42,278 bases of DNA from CAZJRB01 sp964547995 (lineage in GTDB: Bacteria; Planctomycetota; Planctomycetia; Pirellulales; Thermoguttaceae): the NCBI GenBank assembly GCA_964547995.1, contig CAZJRB010000063.1, forward strand, positions 1 to 42,278, written 5' to 3'. The position numbers and the translations under genes were made by a program. Under the pieces are notes generated by a model, which did no database searches, had not been told where the DNA came from, and saw only the letters and a list, made by a program, of their open reading frames with translations. Position 1 is the stretch's first letter; the number at the start of each line of letters is the position of its first letter. Below, in pieces: positions 22,754 through 29,997 of the stretch.

Positions 22754-23241
22754 CCAAAAAAAGCAAGGATAAAATTACGATTCGAGAGGCCGCCGCGGCC
22801 GACGTCCCGGCAATTGTGGAACGCTGGAAGGAAATGATGGATCTCCATGCGGCCCGCGATCCGCACATGCAGCGGTCGGAGTGCGGGCACGTGACCTTCG
22901 GAGAGTTCGTTACCGAACAGATCGGCGAAGAGAGTTCGCTGGTCGTTGTGGCCGTTAGCGGGGAGGACGTGGTGGCTTATTGCCTTGCCCGAGTCAGCCA
23001 CAGGCCGCCGGTCGTGCGAGATCGGACTTTCGGGGAACTGTTGGACCTTGCCGTGGAGGAACGGTGGCGCCGAGCTGGAATCGGCCGCCGCATCTTCGAC
23101 GAGGTGAAAAACTGGTTCAAGTCGCGCAAAATACGCCGCATGGAGGTCCGGGTGAACGTCGCCAACGAAGTCTCCACCCGCTTCTGGCAGGAAATGGGGC
23201 TGGAACCCTACGTCAATATCTTGTATACCGATCTTGTCTAG
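22750..23241 (+). CDS. GNAT-family N-acetyltransferase
   Basis: A 163-residue GNAT protein, expected to transfer an acetyl group from acetyl-CoA to an amine. The acetyl-CoA loop is in LAVEERWRRAGIGRRIFDEV (near 97-116; R-R-A-G-I-G fits the Q/RxxGxG/A motif). MEVRVNVANEVSTRFWQEMG (near 134-153) is the usual motif B with the Asn and the aromatic residue. The start overlaps the stop of the polyferredoxin (ATGA), which suggests an operon link, though no link to redox chemistry is obvious. Substrate unknown; it could modify a protein or a small metabolite. Confidence 0.82.
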   Translation: MTKKSKDKITIREAAAADVPAIVERWKEMMDLHAARDPHMQRSECGHVTFGEFVTEQIGEESSLVVVAVSGEDVVAYCLARVSHRPPVVRDRTFGELLDLAVEERWRRAGIGRRIFDEVKNWFKSRKIRRMEVRVNVANEVSTRFWQEMGLEPYVNILYTDLV

Positions 23242-23281
23242 GAAACCGCCCGATGCGTATTGCGCAAGGAGAAACAGGCCC

Positions 23282-23701
23282 ATGAAAGTGCGAGAGATGA
23301 TCGACGTGCTCAAGAAATTCTCGCCCGACGACCATGTCCGGGTTGCAATCAGTTGGCCCGACCATGTCACCGAGACGCACGACCAGCTCTGGGTTGGCGA
23401 CTGGGGCGAGGGACCGCAAATCAACGCGGTAATGGACCTCCGCGGGGTGAACATCCTCGTCGGCTGCGTGCTCCAGCAGAAAGTGGCCGACCGGCCGCAG
23501 AAGATGATCGACCTGGGCAGCTACGCCACAACCGAAGAGGCCGCCAAGGTCCGCGATTTCTATATCGTCAACAAGAAAATCGACGAGCCGCTGAACTTCC
23601 CCGACTTCGACTACGAGACGTGGATTCCCCCGCGAACCACCTCCGGCGACTACAACGAACGCATTGCAGAAATTCTCAAAGAAAAACTGCTGAAAGACTG
23701 A
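23282..23701 (+). CDS. Conserved hypothetical protein
   Basis: A 139-residue protein without a recognised family. It opens MKVREMIDVLKKFSPDDHVRV, a pattern I associate with small proteins that pair a short helix with a beta sheet, and goes on with RVAISWPDHVTETHDQLWVG and MDLRGVNILVGCVLQQKVAD. There is no signal peptide or membrane segment. AAGGAG lies about 10 nt ahead of the ATG at 23282, which decides that start over an in-frame ATG at 23234. The next gene begins 3 nt after its stop. Confidence 0.65.
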   Translation: MKVREMIDVLKKFSPDDHVRVAISWPDHVTETHDQLWVGDWGEGPQINAVMDLRGVNILVGCVLQQKVADRPQKMIDLGSYATTEEAAKVRDFYIVNKKIDEPLNFPDFDYETWIPPRTTSGDYNERIAEILKEKLLKD

Positions 23702-23704
23702 GCG

Positions 23705-25696
23705 ATGACGGATTCGGCAAATCAACCAACTCCGGGAAACGGCCGGCCGAACGAGGGCGGCACCTCCGGCGTGGGAAACCTTGCGCGCCGCGTTGCCGTA
23801 GGGACATCGCTGGTGGCCGGCGTCTTCTCGCTGGTCATCTGTGCGTTGTTGATGTACGACTTCAGCCGGCGGCCGGGCGACGACCCGCACGAAGTCGCCG
23901 CGCTGAATACCCTCAAGGCCGCGTTGAAGCACGACCCCACCAACGAGAAACTCAAGGAGCACATCCGGCACCTCGACCACCAGCTCAACAAGGAGTTCCG
24001 CCGCCAGCAGCGGTTTGCGGCAATCGGCGGCTGGCTGCTGCTCGGGGGAGCAATCGTATTCCTGGGATCGGCCGTTGCCGCGGCCACGTTGCGTCGCCGG
24101 GTTCCCATGCCCGGGGCCTACGCACCGCCGCCGGACCTCGACACGCACACTGCCCGAGTGGGCGGCTGGGCAATCGGGATTTTGGCAGGCATCCTTGTGC
24201 TCGCGGTCGTTGCACTAGATCTGTTTCATCATTCTCCGTTGTCACAAAGTAAGAAGGATCTGCTCGCCTATTCACAACGCCCGGAACCGGATGCCGGGCC
24301 GGACGACGGCGATCGGCCGCCGGTCGTCCCCGACAAGCCGCCCCCCCCGGCGTCGACCGATCCGTATGATCCCCCGCCGGCTGAGGAGATCGCCAAGTGG
24401 TGGCCGCGGTTTCGCGGTCCCGGCGGCTCCGGCCATTCGCAGTACACCAACGTCCCGACGACATGGAATGCCGCCACCGGCGAGAACATCCGCTGGAAGA
24501 CGCCCGTTCCGTTGCCGGGCAACAATTCGCCCGTCGTATGGGGCGATCGCGTCTTCCTTTCCGGGGCCACCAAAGATAAGCAGCAGGTCTACTGCTTCGA
24601 CGCCAAGGACGGCAAACTGTTGTGGCAACGTAACATCAAGGACGAGATTGTTCGACTTCGACGGGCCTTGAAGGCCGCAATGGACGCAGACGATTTCGAC
24701 AAGGCCGTTGAACTTATCAGACAGGTCAGGCCGCCGAAGGTCTCGCAAGACACCGGCTACGCCGCACCGACCCTGGTAACCGACGGCCACAACGTCTTTG
24801 CGATCTTCGCCAGCGGCGACGTCGTCGCGCTGAACTTCGACGGGGGCGTCGCGTGGGAACGGAAACTGGACACGCCGATCAACTCCTACGGCCATGCCGC
24901 CTCGCTCGCAATGCACAAAAACCTCGTGCTCGTGCAATTCGACCAGGCGACCAAGAAGGACAAGAGGTCGAAGTTTCTCGCGTTGAATGCCGCCGACGGC
25001 GAAACGGTCTGGGAGGTGGGTCGCGAGGTACCCAATTCGTGGACCACGCCGGTTGTCGTGGAAGCGGCCGGTCGCGAGCAGTTGATTACCTCGGCCGATC
25101 CCTGGGTGATTGCATACGATCCGGCCGACGGCAAGGAGATTTGGCGGTCGAAGTCGATGCGCCAGGACGTCGGGCCCTCGCCGATCTGCCTCGGCGGCGT
25201 CGTTTACGTCGCCAACGAATTCCCGGCGTGCTCGGCCATTCGCGCCGACGGGACCGGCGACGTAACCGATACCCACGTGCTCTGGGAAGTCGAAGACGGC
25301 CTGCCCGACACGTGCAGTCCCCTGGCCACCGACGAATTCCTCTTTTTGCTGGCCAGCTACGGCACACTGACCTGTTACGACATCAAGACGGGCGAGTTGC
25401 TTTGGGAAGAGGATTTCGACGACGATATCTTCACCTCGTCGCCCAGCCTGGTCGGCAACCGTCTCTACCTGATCGGCAAGGAGGAGAACGAGCAGGACGA
25501 AAGGAAACAGAAATCGTACGTTCTCGAGCCGAGCCGCAAGGGCTGCAAGCGCATTGCCGAGGGCGCCTTGGGCGAGAGTTGCGTCACCAGCCCCGCGTTC
25601 CAGGACGGGTGCCTCTATCTCCGCGGGAAGAAACACTTGTTCTGCATCGGAAAGCCGCTTGCCGCTCCCCAAAATGACAGCGAGAAAGACGGATGA
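23705..25696 (+). CDS. Multi-span PQQ-like beta-propeller membrane protein
   Basis: A 663-residue protein. Three membrane segments lie at about 28-50, 104-127 and 151-173, separated by a charged loop (HEVAALNTLKAALKHD onward). A Pro-rich linker (VVPDKPPPPASTDPYDPP) leads to a PQQ-like propeller that starts WWPRFRGPGGSGHSQ near 238 and continues with YCFDAKDGKLLWQRN, SFLALNAADGETVWEVG-type blades, VIAYDPADGKEIWRS and CYDIKTGELLWEED. A helical insert (VRLRRALKAAMDADDFDKAV) interrupts the second blade. The domain probably lies in the periplasm. It resembles many planctomycete proteins of unknown role; whether it binds a quinone is not evident. A family D element begins 24 nt after its stop. Confidence 0.75.
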   Translation: MTDSANQPTPGNGRPNEGGTSGVGNLARRVAVGTSLVAGVFSLVICALLMYDFSRRPGDDPHEVAALNTLKAALKHDPTNEKLKEHIRHLDHQLNKEFRRQQRFAAIGGWLLLGGAIVFLGSAVAAATLRRRVPMPGAYAPPPDLDTHTARVGGWAIGILAGILVLAVVALDLFHHSPLSQSKKDLLAYSQRPEPDAGPDDGDRPPVVPDKPPPPASTDPYDPPPAEEIAKWWPRFRGPGGSGHSQYTNVPTTWNAATGENIRWKTPVPLPGNNSPVVWGDRVFLSGATKDKQQVYCFDAKDGKLLWQRNIKDEIVRLRRALKAAMDADDFDKAVELIRQVRPPKVSQDTGYAAPTLVTDGHNVFAIFASGDVVALNFDGGVAWERKLDTPINSYGHAASLAMHKNLVLVQFDQATKKDKRSKFLALNAADGETVWEVGREVPNSWTTPVVVEAAGREQLITSADPWVIAYDPADGKEIWRSKSMRQDVGPSPICLGGVVYVANEFPACSAIRADGTGDVTDTHVLWEVEDGLPDTCSPLATDEFLFLLASYGTLTCYDIKTGELLWEEDFDDDIFTSSPSLVGNRLYLIGKEENEQDERKQKSYVLEPSRKGCKRIAEGALGESCVTSPAFQDGCLYLRGKKHLFCIGKPLAAPQNDSEKDG

Positions 25697-25719
25697 TTAC
25701 TTGGGCCACACAACGGACG

Positions 25720-25851
25720 ATAAAGCCGCGACCGGTGGTCGCGCCTGCGCTGGGGCACGGGTTCCGATGTCGGACAACGCCGCAACGGATTTCGAGCAAT
25801 TGCCCAAGAACTTTGGCTGCCGCCAGACGCAACCAACGGTCGCGGCTTTAT
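25720..25851. repeat. Family D inverted pair, MITE-like, 132 bp
   Basis: The left arm ATAAAGCCGCGACCGGTGGT (25720-25739) continues to CGCGCC; the right arm ends with CGGTCGCGGCTTTAT at 25851. The two arms are near-perfect inverted copies around about 80 bp of unrelated sequence. The terminal AT of the right arm is part of the ATG read as the start of the NuoEF fusion. There is no transposase gene inside. Confidence 0.75.
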
Positions 25852-28186
25852 GCAGACACCTATGAGCGGACTTGATCTTACATTCGTCGATCAGACCGTG
25901 GAGCGATGGGGCCGCCACCCGAGGGCGGTTATCCCTATACTCCAGGCAATTCAGGCACTCTATCGCTACGTGCCGCGCGAGGCGCTCGAACGGGTGTGCG
26001 AGCTGACCGAAATCACCCCGGCGTCGGTGACCGGCATTTCGACGTTCTACTCCCAGTTCCGCCACCGGCCGGTCGGCGAGCACATCATCTGCATCTGCCA
26101 CGGGACGGCCTGTCACGTGAAGGGGGCCCAGGTGGTCCATGAGGCCTTCGACCGGCAACTGGGAATCGCCCCCGGCGAGGACACCGATCCGGACGGGTTG
26201 TTTACGATTGAGAAGGTAGCCTGCCTGGGTTGCTGCACGCTCGCGCCGGTGATCCAGATCGACGGGGTGACGTACGGCCATCTCGCGCCCGGCATGGCCG
26301 GCGACGTGATCGACGATTTCCTGCGTCATCAGCGCGACGGCGAGAAGCCCGAGCCCTCGCTGGCCGTGCCGGAGGAAGTGCTCGGCGAGATTCGCATCGG
26401 GCTCGGCTCCTGCTGCATCGCCAGCGGCAGCGGCAAGGTCCACGAGGCGATCCGCCGCGCGCTGGCCGAAAGCGGGGCCGCCGCCGAACTCAAGCGCGTC
26501 GGCTGCGTCGGCATGTGCCACAACACGCCCCTGCTGGAACTCGTGCCCAAGGACGGCCCGTCGAAGCTCTTTGCCAAGGTCGCCGCCCACGATGCTCCGT
26601 CGATCGTACACAAGCACTTTCAACCCAAGGGTCTTCGTCGCCGCATCGGCCACCGGTTGTCTCGCTGGCTCGACCGCCTGTTGACCGACGAGACGGGCGA
26701 TCCGGCCATCGAGCGTTCGATCGACCCCCGCGACGGGCCGGTCTGTGCGTTCCTCGGCCGCCAGAAGCACGTGGCCACCGAACATTGCGGCCGGATCGAC
26801 CCGACCGACCTGGACGAATACCTCCGCCACGGCGGGTTTGAGGTCCTGCGGCGGTGCCGCGAGGAGCGTTCGCCCGAGGAGGTTATCGAACGGTGCAAGG
26901 CCAGCGGGCTCCGCGGGCGCGGCGGGGCCGGATTCCCTACCGGGCTGAAGTGGGAAAAGGTCCGAGCCGCCCCGGGCGAGGTGAAATATGTCGTCTGCAA
27001 CGGCGACGAAGGCGATCCCGGGGCATTCATGGACCGGATGCTGTTGGAATCGTTCCCCTACCGGATCATTGAAGGCATGGCGGTTGCCGCCCGGGCCGTC
27101 GGGGCCCGCGAGGGATTCTTCTACATCCGGGCGGAGTACCCGCTGGCGGTCACGCGGGTCCGCGAGGCCCTTGACTTGTGCTACGAGCGAGGTCTGCTTG
27201 GCGATGAGCTGAAACTGTCGATCATGGAAGGTGCCGGGGCGTTCGTCTGCGGCGAGGAGACCGCGCTGTTGGCGTCGATCGAAGGCCGCCGGGGGATGCC
27301 GCACCTGCGGCCGCCCTATCCGGCCGAGTCGGGGCTCTGGGGAAAGCCGACCTCGGTCAACAACGTCGAGACCTACGCCCTGATTCCCTGGATTTTCCGC
27401 CACGGGCCGGAGGAATTCGCCAAACTCGGCACCGAACGAAGCAAGGGCACGAAGGTCTTCGCCCTGGCCGGCAAAATCCGCCGCGGCGGGCTGATCGAAG
27501 TCCCGATGGGCATCACCATCCGCGAGATCGTCGAAGAGATCGGCGGCGGCGTGGCCGGCGATCGACAGTTCAAGGCCGTCCAGGTCGGCGGGCCGTCGGG
27601 CGGGTGCGTCCCGGCCTCGCTCGGCGATACCAAGGTCGATTTCGAGGCCCTCACCGAAGTCGGAGCCATTATGGGTTCTGGCGGACTGGTCGTTCTCGAC
27701 GACCGTGACTGCATGGTCGACATCGCCCGGTACTTCCTCCGGTTTACACAGGACCAATCGTGCGGCAAGTGTACCTTCTGCCGGATCGGCACCCGGCGGA
27801 TGCTCGACATCCTCGACCGGATATGCACCGGCCGGGGGAAGCGCGGCGACCTCGAGCGGCTCGAGCAGTTGGCCAATGAGATCAAGGCCGGCAGCATCTG
27901 CGGTCTCGGCGGCACGGCCCCGAATCCGGTGCTGTCGACGCTGCGCTATTTCCGCGAGGAATACGAAGCCCACCTCGAAGGCCGCTGCCCGGCCGGCCGA
28001 TGCAAGGACCTGATCGTCTATCGCGTAACCGACGACTGCATCGGCTGCACGCTCTGCGCCCAGCACTGCCCGGCCGGCGCGATTCCCATGACCCCTTACT
28101 GGAAACATTGGATCGACCCGGCCAAGTGTACCCGCTGCGACACCTGCCGGCAGATATGCCCGCAAGATGCGGTGGTCGTGGAGTGA
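25850..28186 (+). CDS. NuoE-NuoF-ferredoxin fusion (NADH-oxidising diaphorase, HydB/HndC-like)
   Basis: A 778-residue fusion. About residues 1-165 are NuoE: a thioredoxin-like [2Fe-2S] domain with CHGTAC (83-88) and CLGCC (125-129). About 178-260 is a second thioredoxin-like [2Fe-2S] unit (GLGSCCIASG, CVGMCHNTP). NuoF follows: GLRGRGGAGFPTGLKWEKV (351-369) is the NADH site, and CNGDEGDPGAFMDRML the FMN site. SCGKCTFCRIGT (635-646) binds the N3-type [4Fe-4S]. The tail has two ferredoxin sites, CIGCTLCAQHCP and CTRCDTCRQICP. This layout is that of the NADH-handling subunits of multimeric [FeFe]-hydrogenases and related bifurcating complexes, but no hydrogenase subunit is here. ATG 25862 (MSGLDLTF) is an equally good start, since 25850 lies in a repeat end. 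It would pass electrons between NADH and ferredoxin or its partner at 28289. Confidence 0.88.
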   Translation: MQTPMSGLDLTFVDQTVERWGRHPRAVIPILQAIQALYRYVPREALERVCELTEITPASVTGISTFYSQFRHRPVGEHIICICHGTACHVKGAQVVHEAFDRQLGIAPGEDTDPDGLFTIEKVACLGCCTLAPVIQIDGVTYGHLAPGMAGDVIDDFLRHQRDGEKPEPSLAVPEEVLGEIRIGLGSCCIASGSGKVHEAIRRALAESGAAAELKRVGCVGMCHNTPLLELVPKDGPSKLFAKVAAHDAPSIVHKHFQPKGLRRRIGHRLSRWLDRLLTDETGDPAIERSIDPRDGPVCAFLGRQKHVATEHCGRIDPTDLDEYLRHGGFEVLRRCREERSPEEVIERCKASGLRGRGGAGFPTGLKWEKVRAAPGEVKYVVCNGDEGDPGAFMDRMLLESFPYRIIEGMAVAARAVGAREGFFYIRAEYPLAVTRVREALDLCYERGLLGDELKLSIMEGAGAFVCGEETALLASIEGRRGMPHLRPPYPAESGLWGKPTSVNNVETYALIPWIFRHGPEEFAKLGTERSKGTKVFALAGKIRRGGLIEVPMGITIREIVEEIGGGVAGDRQFKAVQVGGPSGGCVPASLGDTKVDFEALTEVGAIMGSGGLVVLDDRDCMVDIARYFLRFTQDQSCGKCTFCRIGTRRMLDILDRICTGRGKRGDLERLEQLANEIKAGSICGLGGTAPNPVLSTLRYFREEYEAHLEGRCPAGRCKDLIVYRVTDDCIGCTLCAQHCPAGAIPMTPYWKHWIDPAKCTRCDTCRQICPQDAVVVE

Positions 28187-28218
28187 CGGTTTCTACATGA
28201 GAGAAAGCTGAACATGCC

Positions 28219-28239
28219 CCCCCGCACGCAGTGCGGGGG
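28219..28239. repeat. Family A palindromic repeat, inverted copy
   Basis: CCCCCGCAC-GCA-GTGCGGGGG, a 9-bp stem with a 3-nt loop, followed by CTTTT. Read on the other strand it matches the copy at 35726 over the whole AAAAGCCCCCGCAC...GGGGG unit. It lies between the NuoEF fusion and its partner gene and could also act as a weak terminator or processing site. Confidence 0.8.
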
Positions 28240-28288
28240 CTTTTCGACACGGATCCAGACATTCCTACAACCCACCACTCACCACGAC

Positions 28289-29845
28289 ATGCCGAAACTC
28301 ACCATTGACAACCGCGAAGTTGAAGTCCCGCCGGGGGCGACCGTGCTGGATGCGGCGCGGAAATTGGGGATCGACATCCCCACGCTCTGCCAGAAGGACG
28401 GTCTGAAGCCGGCGACTTCCTGCCTGGCCTGCATGGTGAAACTCGTCGGCCCCGGCAAGCTGGTTCCCTCGTGCGGCACCGTCGCGGCCGAGGGAATGCA
28501 GGTCGAGAGCGAGACGGAGGAAGTCCACCACGTGCGCCGCTCGGCGCTGGAGCTGCTCTTGAGCGATCACCTGGGCGACTGCCTGGCGCCGTGCTATTTC
28601 GGATGCCCTGCGAACATGGATATCCCGCAGATGCTGCGCCAGATCGCCGCGGGGGATTTCGCGGCGGCGATCCGGACGGTCAAGCAGGACATTGCCTTGC
28701 CGGCCGTGCTCGGGCGGATTTGCCCGGCCCCGTGCGAAAAGGCGTGCCGACGCCGCGCAGCCGACGGGGCGGTCGCCATCTGCAAGCTCAAACGGTTCGT
28801 GGCCGACGTCGATCTGGCGTGCGAAGAACCGTTTCACCCTGCGTGCAAACCCGCAACGGGCAAGCGAGTTGCGATCATCGGCGCCGGGCCGGCCGGGCTC
28901 GCCGCCGCGTATTATCTCGCGCAGGAAGGTCATGCCTGCACCCTCTTTGATCGCAACGACCGGCCCGGCGGGCGGTTGCGAACCGAGATTACCGGGGAGG
29001 AACTCCCTCGCGACGTGCTCGACGCCGAAGTCGACACAATTCTCCGTCTTGGGATTGAAGTACACGCAAACACGGCGATCGCCGAGGGCCCGGCCGAACT
29101 GCGCAACGAGTCCGACGCCGTCCTGATCGCCTGCGGTGCAACCGTCAAAGAGCAGGCGGAGTCCTGGAATATCGAGACTGTCAAACGCGGAATCGCCGTC
29201 AAGCAGGGTACGTTCGAGACGAACGTCGGGGGCGTCTTTGCCGCAGGTAACGCGATCCGCGGCAAGGGCCTGGTGATCCGCAGTGCGGCCGACGGCAAGG
29301 AAGTCGCCGTGGCAATCGGCCAGTATCTTCAGGGGCAAGCCGTTACGGGTCCGCAAAGACCTTTCAACACGAGAATCGGCTCGATGGACGCCGCTGAGTT
29401 CGCACCGCTGCTGGCCGAAGCCGGCAAGGCCGCGCGGCTCGACCCGCCCGGCGGATTCGATCCCAAAGACGCCGTCGAGCAGGCTGCCCGATGTCTGCAC
29501 TGCGATTGCCGCAAGCTCCGAACGTGCAAGCTCCGCAAGTATGCCGCCGAGTACGGGGCCGATCCCCGTCGCTACCCGGCCCAGCGCCGGCGGTTCGAAC
29601 TCCAAACGGACCACCCGCAAATCCTTTACGAACCGGGTAAGTGTATCTCCTGCGGGTTGTGCGTGCAGATCGCCGAGCGTGCCGGTGAACCGCTCGGGCT
29701 GACGTTCATCGGCCGGGGATTCAACGTCCGGATCGGCGTCCCGCTGGGCGGCCGGCTCGACAGTGCCCTGCAAAAGGCCGCCGCCGAGTGCGTCGGATCT
29801 TGTCCCACCGCGGCATTGGCATGGAAGGCAGAGGAGGGGCCATAA
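28289..29845 (+). CDS. NuoG-like [2Fe-2S] / GltD-like FAD protein lacking the NAD(P)H domain
   Basis: A 518-residue flavoprotein. Residues 1-80 are a NuoG-type [2Fe-2S] domain with Cys34, Cys45, Cys48 and Cys62. Residues 95-175 are the Fe-S helical domain of GltD/dihydropyrimidine dehydrogenase (CLAPCYFGCPANMDIPQML, ICPAPCEKACRR). The FAD site starts at VAIIGAGPAGLAAAYYL (194-210) and ends with GGVFAAGNAIRGKGLVI (314-330). Between the two FAD halves the usual NAD(P)H-binding Rossmann domain (about 120 residues with a second GxGxxG) is absent: ACGATVKEQAE runs almost straight to RGIAVKQGTFE. A C-terminal region has further Cys (CLHCDCRKLRTC; CISCGLC). It probably takes electrons from the NuoEF fusion upstream. 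Start ATG chosen at the first beta strand (MPKLTIDN). The TAA stop belongs to a family D repeat. Confidence 0.8.
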   Translation: MPKLTIDNREVEVPPGATVLDAARKLGIDIPTLCQKDGLKPATSCLACMVKLVGPGKLVPSCGTVAAEGMQVESETEEVHHVRRSALELLLSDHLGDCLAPCYFGCPANMDIPQMLRQIAAGDFAAAIRTVKQDIALPAVLGRICPAPCEKACRRRAADGAVAICKLKRFVADVDLACEEPFHPACKPATGKRVAIIGAGPAGLAAAYYLAQEGHACTLFDRNDRPGGRLRTEITGEELPRDVLDAEVDTILRLGIEVHANTAIAEGPAELRNESDAVLIACGATVKEQAESWNIETVKRGIAVKQGTFETNVGGVFAAGNAIRGKGLVIRSAADGKEVAVAIGQYLQGQAVTGPQRPFNTRIGSMDAAEFAPLLAEAGKAARLDPPGGFDPKDAVEQAARCLHCDCRKLRTCKLRKYAAEYGADPRRYPAQRRRFELQTDHPQILYEPGKCISCGLCVQIAERAGEPLGLTFIGRGFNVRIGVPLGGRLDSALQKAAAECVGSCPTAALAWKAEEGP

Positions 29846-29926
29846 AGCCGCGACCGTTGGTCGCGCCGAGCGACGTAGAAAACGGCTTTTGGTGACGCGG
29901 GGCGCGACCACCGGTCGCGGCTTTAT
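29842..29926. repeat. Family D inverted pair, MITE-like, 85 bp
   Basis: The left arm starts ATAAAGCCGCGACCGTTGGT at 29842; the right arm ends GGTCGCGGCTTTAT at 29926. The arms are inverted copies of about 26 bp around about 33 bp. The left arm supplies the TAA stop (29843-29845) of the preceding flavoprotein gene. Confidence 0.85.
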
Positions 29927-29937
29927 AGAGTTTCTCC

Positions 29938-29969
29938 GGTGGGCCGTCGCTGCGCTTGTCCCACCCTAC
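29938..29969. repeat. Family F repeat, single arm
   Basis: GGTGGGCC at 29938 and GTCCCACCCTAC ending at 29969 bracket a GC-rich centre; on the other strand it reads GTAGGGTGGGACAAGCG. It matches the arms of the larger element at 37551-37656. It lies between the convergent flavoprotein and RND genes and is only 12 nt from the family D unit. Confidence 0.65.
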
Positions 29970-29997
29970 TATTGTCTGGCCTAAGGGCAAGTGTGCC

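Noticed and set aside
25697..28165. An 822-codon open frame on the minus strand, antisense to the NuoEF fusion
   Set aside because: GC-rich codon use of the real gene leaves the opposite strand open. The translated antisense frame has no recognisable domain, while the plus strand shows complete NuoE and NuoF motifs.
28219..28239. Reading the GC-rich hairpin as an intrinsic terminator
   Set aside because: Only four T residues follow and the same hairpin occurs in either orientation and in a promoter region, so it is better explained as a dispersed repeat. A terminator effect is still possible.
25850..29845. Calling the locus an [FeFe]-hydrogenase or complex I operon
   Set aside because: No H-cluster protein and no membrane Nuo subunits are present; only NuoE, NuoF and a NuoG-like [2Fe-2S] domain are seen.
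25720..29926. CRISPR array from the repeated CGCGACC hairpins
   Set aside because: Copies are kilobases apart, lie in both orientations and have no regular spacers or cas genes.
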